Shown here: positions 15,141-16,501 of the stretch, piece after piece | How positions within the stretch are numbered: the stretch's first letter is position 1 | How the letters are laid out: each line of letters opens with the position of its first letter | Made by a program: the position numbers and the translations under genes | Notes under the pieces: generated by a model | Seen by the model: the letters and a program-made list of their open reading frames with translations, nothing else | Databases searched by the model: none | Told to the model about the DNA's origin: nothing | Source: Candidatus Acidifodinimicrobium mancum | GTDB lineage: Archaea; Nanobdellota; Nanobdellia; Parvarchaeales; Parvarchaeaceae | Direction: 5' to 3' | Assembly (NCBI GenBank): GCA_015121965.1 | Contig: JADFAP010000002.1 | Coordinates: 1 to 16,501 of the forward strand | Length of the DNA stretch: 16,501 nucleotides

Positions 15141-15165
15141 TATATGGAGAATCCATATATTTAAA
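15141..15165. promoter_or_regulatory. Divergent mat / DUF488 promoter with inverted repeat
   Basis: Only 51 bases separate the two start codons. In them lies a perfect inverted repeat TATATGGA-GAA-TCCATATA (15141-15159), which runs into the AT-rich core TATATTTAAA (15156-15165). That core is about 23-27 nt from both start codons, so one AT-rich box could serve both directions. A protein bound at the repeat would affect both genes. An operator role is inference. Confidence 0.5.
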
Positions 15166-15186
15166 CGTAGAATTATAAAATTATTT

Positions 15187-15537
15187 ATGATCGTTCTAAG
15201 TAGGGTATACGGGAGCAAAGAGAAAGGCTTTCGGATACTTGTTGACAGGGTTTGGCCGCGGGGACTTACAAAGGAGAAGGTTAATGCTGGTATTTGGATG
15301 AAGGATGTAGCACCAAGCGACGAACTTCGAGGGTGGTTTTCTCACGATGAGAGCAAGTGGGGTGAATTCAGGGAAAGGTACAAAAAAGAGCTTAAGAGCG
15401 CCGACAAAGTTACAAAATTGAAAGAGATAAAGGAAATAGAGAAGAAAAAAGGGAAGGTAGTGCTTTTATTCGGGGCTAAGGATGAAGAACATAATCAAGC
15501 TGTAGTGCTAAAGGAGGTTCTTGACAAGATGAAGTAA
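15187..15537 (+). CDS. DUF488 family protein, YeaO subgroup
   Basis: The 116-residue protein matches the YeaO branch of DUF488 (COG3189): SRVYGSKEKGFRILVDRVWPRG, then WMKDVAPSDELRGWFSHD, then a stretch of charged helix, then VVLLFGAKDEEHNQAVVLKEVL. The biochemical role of this group is unknown to me. The ATG at 15187 is preferred because the conserved RVY element lies immediately after it; an upstream TTG would add 23 residues unlike the family and run into the mat promoter. It shares a promoter region with mat and is followed 6 nt later by the HIT gene, which points to an operon. It is distinct in subgroup from the DUF488 gene at 7136-7735. Confidence 0.9.
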   Translation: MIVLSRVYGSKEKGFRILVDRVWPRGLTKEKVNAGIWMKDVAPSDELRGWFSHDESKWGEFRERYKKELKSADKVTKLKEIKEIEKKKGKVVLLFGAKDEEHNQAVVLKEVLDKMK

Positions 15538-15543
15538 ATTCCT

Positions 15544-15969
15544 ATGGATGATAAACCATGTGTCTTCTGTGAGATAGCTAGAGGAAGCGAGAGGGAAAAT
15601 GTAGTCTTTGAAGATGAGAAGACAATAGCTTTCCTTGACAAAAGACCTGTGTACCGCGGCCACTGCATAATTATACCGAAGGAACATTATGAAACCTTAA
15701 TGGACTTGCCTGATGATGTAACTTTAGCGCTTTTCAAAAACACTAAGAGACTTTCAAAGGCAGTTATGACTGCAATGGAAGCAGATGGGATACTGAATAT
15801 AATTAACAATATAGTGAGCCAGAGCATTCCACACTTGCATGTCCATGTGATACCAAGAAAAAGAGGCGACGGACTGAGGGGTTTTATGTGGCCTAAGAGA
15901 CCTTACAAGGACGAAGCGGAGAAGCTAGAAACCGCAAGAAAGATAAAGGAAGCAATGAAAGGGCTTTAA
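15544..15969 (+). CDS. HIT-family nucleotide hydrolase or transferase
   Basis: The 141-residue protein has the histidine-triad motif HLHVHV at 97-102, with His97, His99 and His101; the last is normally the catalytic nucleophile. The N-terminal CVFC pair (Cys6, Cys9) with His48 and His97 makes a probable structural zinc site, as in Hint/Fhit-like members. GHCIIIPKEHYETLMDL (39-55) is another family element. HIT enzymes hydrolyse or transfer nucleoside monophosphates from AMP-lysine, dinucleoside polyphosphates or similar substrates; which applies here is not visible. It is 6 nt behind the DUF488/YeaO-like gene and probably co-translated. The stop faces that of the convergent PH-like gene 7 nt away. 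Confidence 0.93.
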   Translation: MDDKPCVFCEIARGSERENVVFEDEKTIAFLDKRPVYRGHCIIIPKEHYETLMDLPDDVTLALFKNTKRLSKAVMTAMEADGILNIINNIVSQSIPHLHVHVIPRKRGDGLRGFMWPKRPYKDEAEKLETARKIKEAMKGL

Positions 15970-15976
15970 ACTTAAC

Positions 15977-16498
15977 CTAAGATTTATTGTCCTTACTTAT
16001 AAGTTTGAGGATGTCATTCTGGAACGACTCCACATCTCTTATCCCAATCAGCCTTATCTCGGGCTTATTGACTTCTTCCATCCTCAGGACGATCCTACCT
16101 AGCCCAAGTATCCTGTCTGCGAAAGTCCTGTCTATTGATATGTCGCTTATCCTATTGGCTAGTATTATGTTCGCGTCCTTTGAAAGTATCCCGTGCTGGT
16201 CTATTATCCTGTAGTTAGTTATGATGTAATCCCTGAAGTACACGGACAATTCAGCATGAAGCAATTCTATAAGCGCGATTATATCTAATACTACTGGAAT
16301 CAGTGGAAGACTGTCAAACAAGCCGAAGTTTATACCTGTGTATGTGGAGATGAATGAGAACTGGAAGTTATAGCTTCTGTAGACCAATCCAATTATAAAG
16401 AAGATTATAGACAGCCCTATGAAAGCGACTCCTGTAACAAAGGTCTTTTGTATCAGAATAGATGGCTTTCGCCTGCTTATTATCTTCTCATTTTGCAT
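15977..16498 (-). CDS. Membrane protein with a bacterial PH-like (DUF304/YdbT) domain
   Basis: From the ATG at 16498 it has 173 residues. Two hydrophobic helices at about 20-40 and 63-84 are followed by a soluble PH-like region from about 88: NYRIIDQHGILSKDANIILANR, then ISDISIDRT, and an acidic-basic strand pattern to VESFQNDILKLI. This layout matches the bPH2/DUF304 membrane proteins, whose role is unclear. The gene may be complete, since a plausible start lies three bases inside the window edge, but an upstream start outside the window cannot be excluded because the frame is open to the edge. It converges with the HIT gene. Confidence 0.78.
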   Translation of the reverse strand: MQNEKIISRRKPSILIQKTFVTGVAFIGLSIIFFIIGLVYRSYNFQFSFISTYTGINFGLFDSLPLIPVVLDIIALIELLHAELSVYFRDYIITNYRIIDQHGILSKDANIILANRISDISIDRTFADRILGLGRIVLRMEEVNKPEIRLIGIRDVESFQNDILKLISKDNKS

Positions 16499-16501
16499 CA
16501 A

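Noticed and set aside
15118..15186. TTG start for the YeaO-like protein
   Set aside because: It would overlap mat on the other strand and the shared promoter; the family begins at the ATG at 15187.
1..16501. CRISPR arrays, insertion sequences, transposase or integrase genes, toxin-antitoxin pairs
   Set aside because: I saw no regularly spaced repeats, no transposase or integrase proteins, and no recognisable toxin-antitoxin pair on either strand.

Overview
The window looks like archaeal chromosome. The methionine adenosyltransferase is the archaeal type, and the tyrosyl- and arginyl-tRNA synthetases read as archaeal/eukaryal-type proteins. Neither tRNA encodes CCA. Isoleucine ATA and arginine AGA/AGG codons are common. 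Several genes have a TATA box centred about 23-28 nt before the start codon, the layout of leaderless archaeal mRNAs. A small-genome lineage such as Micrarchaeota/DPANN, or a Thermoplasmata relative, would fit, but the sequence alone does not settle this.

Left part (1-2356): tRNA-His with an encoded G-1, then a leftward bcp-type peroxiredoxin whose promoter TATA box lies in a perfect 20-bp palindrome. Just upstream of that promoter is a decayed fragment of a second copy of the bcp 3' end. Next comes an unusually AT-rich YvcK/UPF0052-like gene, then a winged-helix regulator gene that appears frameshifted.

Centre (2357-7735): tyrS, then a probable iron-sulfur assembly operon. It starts with an HTH regulator carrying four cysteines, whose promoter has an inverted repeat, and continues with sufC (17-bp overlap), sufB and a sufD-like gene. 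No cysteine desulfurase is present. An AT-rich DUF488 gene follows.

Leftward cluster (7774-11208): reading right to left, a MacB/LolD-type ABC ATPase, a secreted Ig-like membrane-anchored protein and a MacB/FtsX-type permease with a very serine-rich loop. This looks like one export or envelope-remodelling operon in which the Ig-like protein holds the place of a periplasmic adaptor.

Right part (11315-16501): tRNA-Leu(CAG), a small three-helix membrane protein, a 268-bp stretch with possible gene remnants, argS, a leftward archaeal methionine adenosyltransferase, and divergently from it a second, different DUF488 (YeaO-type) gene followed by a HIT-family hydrolase. A leftward PH-like membrane protein reaches the window edge. 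The mat/DUF488 divergent promoter carries another inverted repeat over the TATA region.

Most of the window is housekeeping. The parts most worth a second look are the cysteine-bearing regulator and its candidate operator at the suf operon, the ABC/Ig-like tripartite operon, and the patched, AT-rich, partly broken region between bcp and tyrS.
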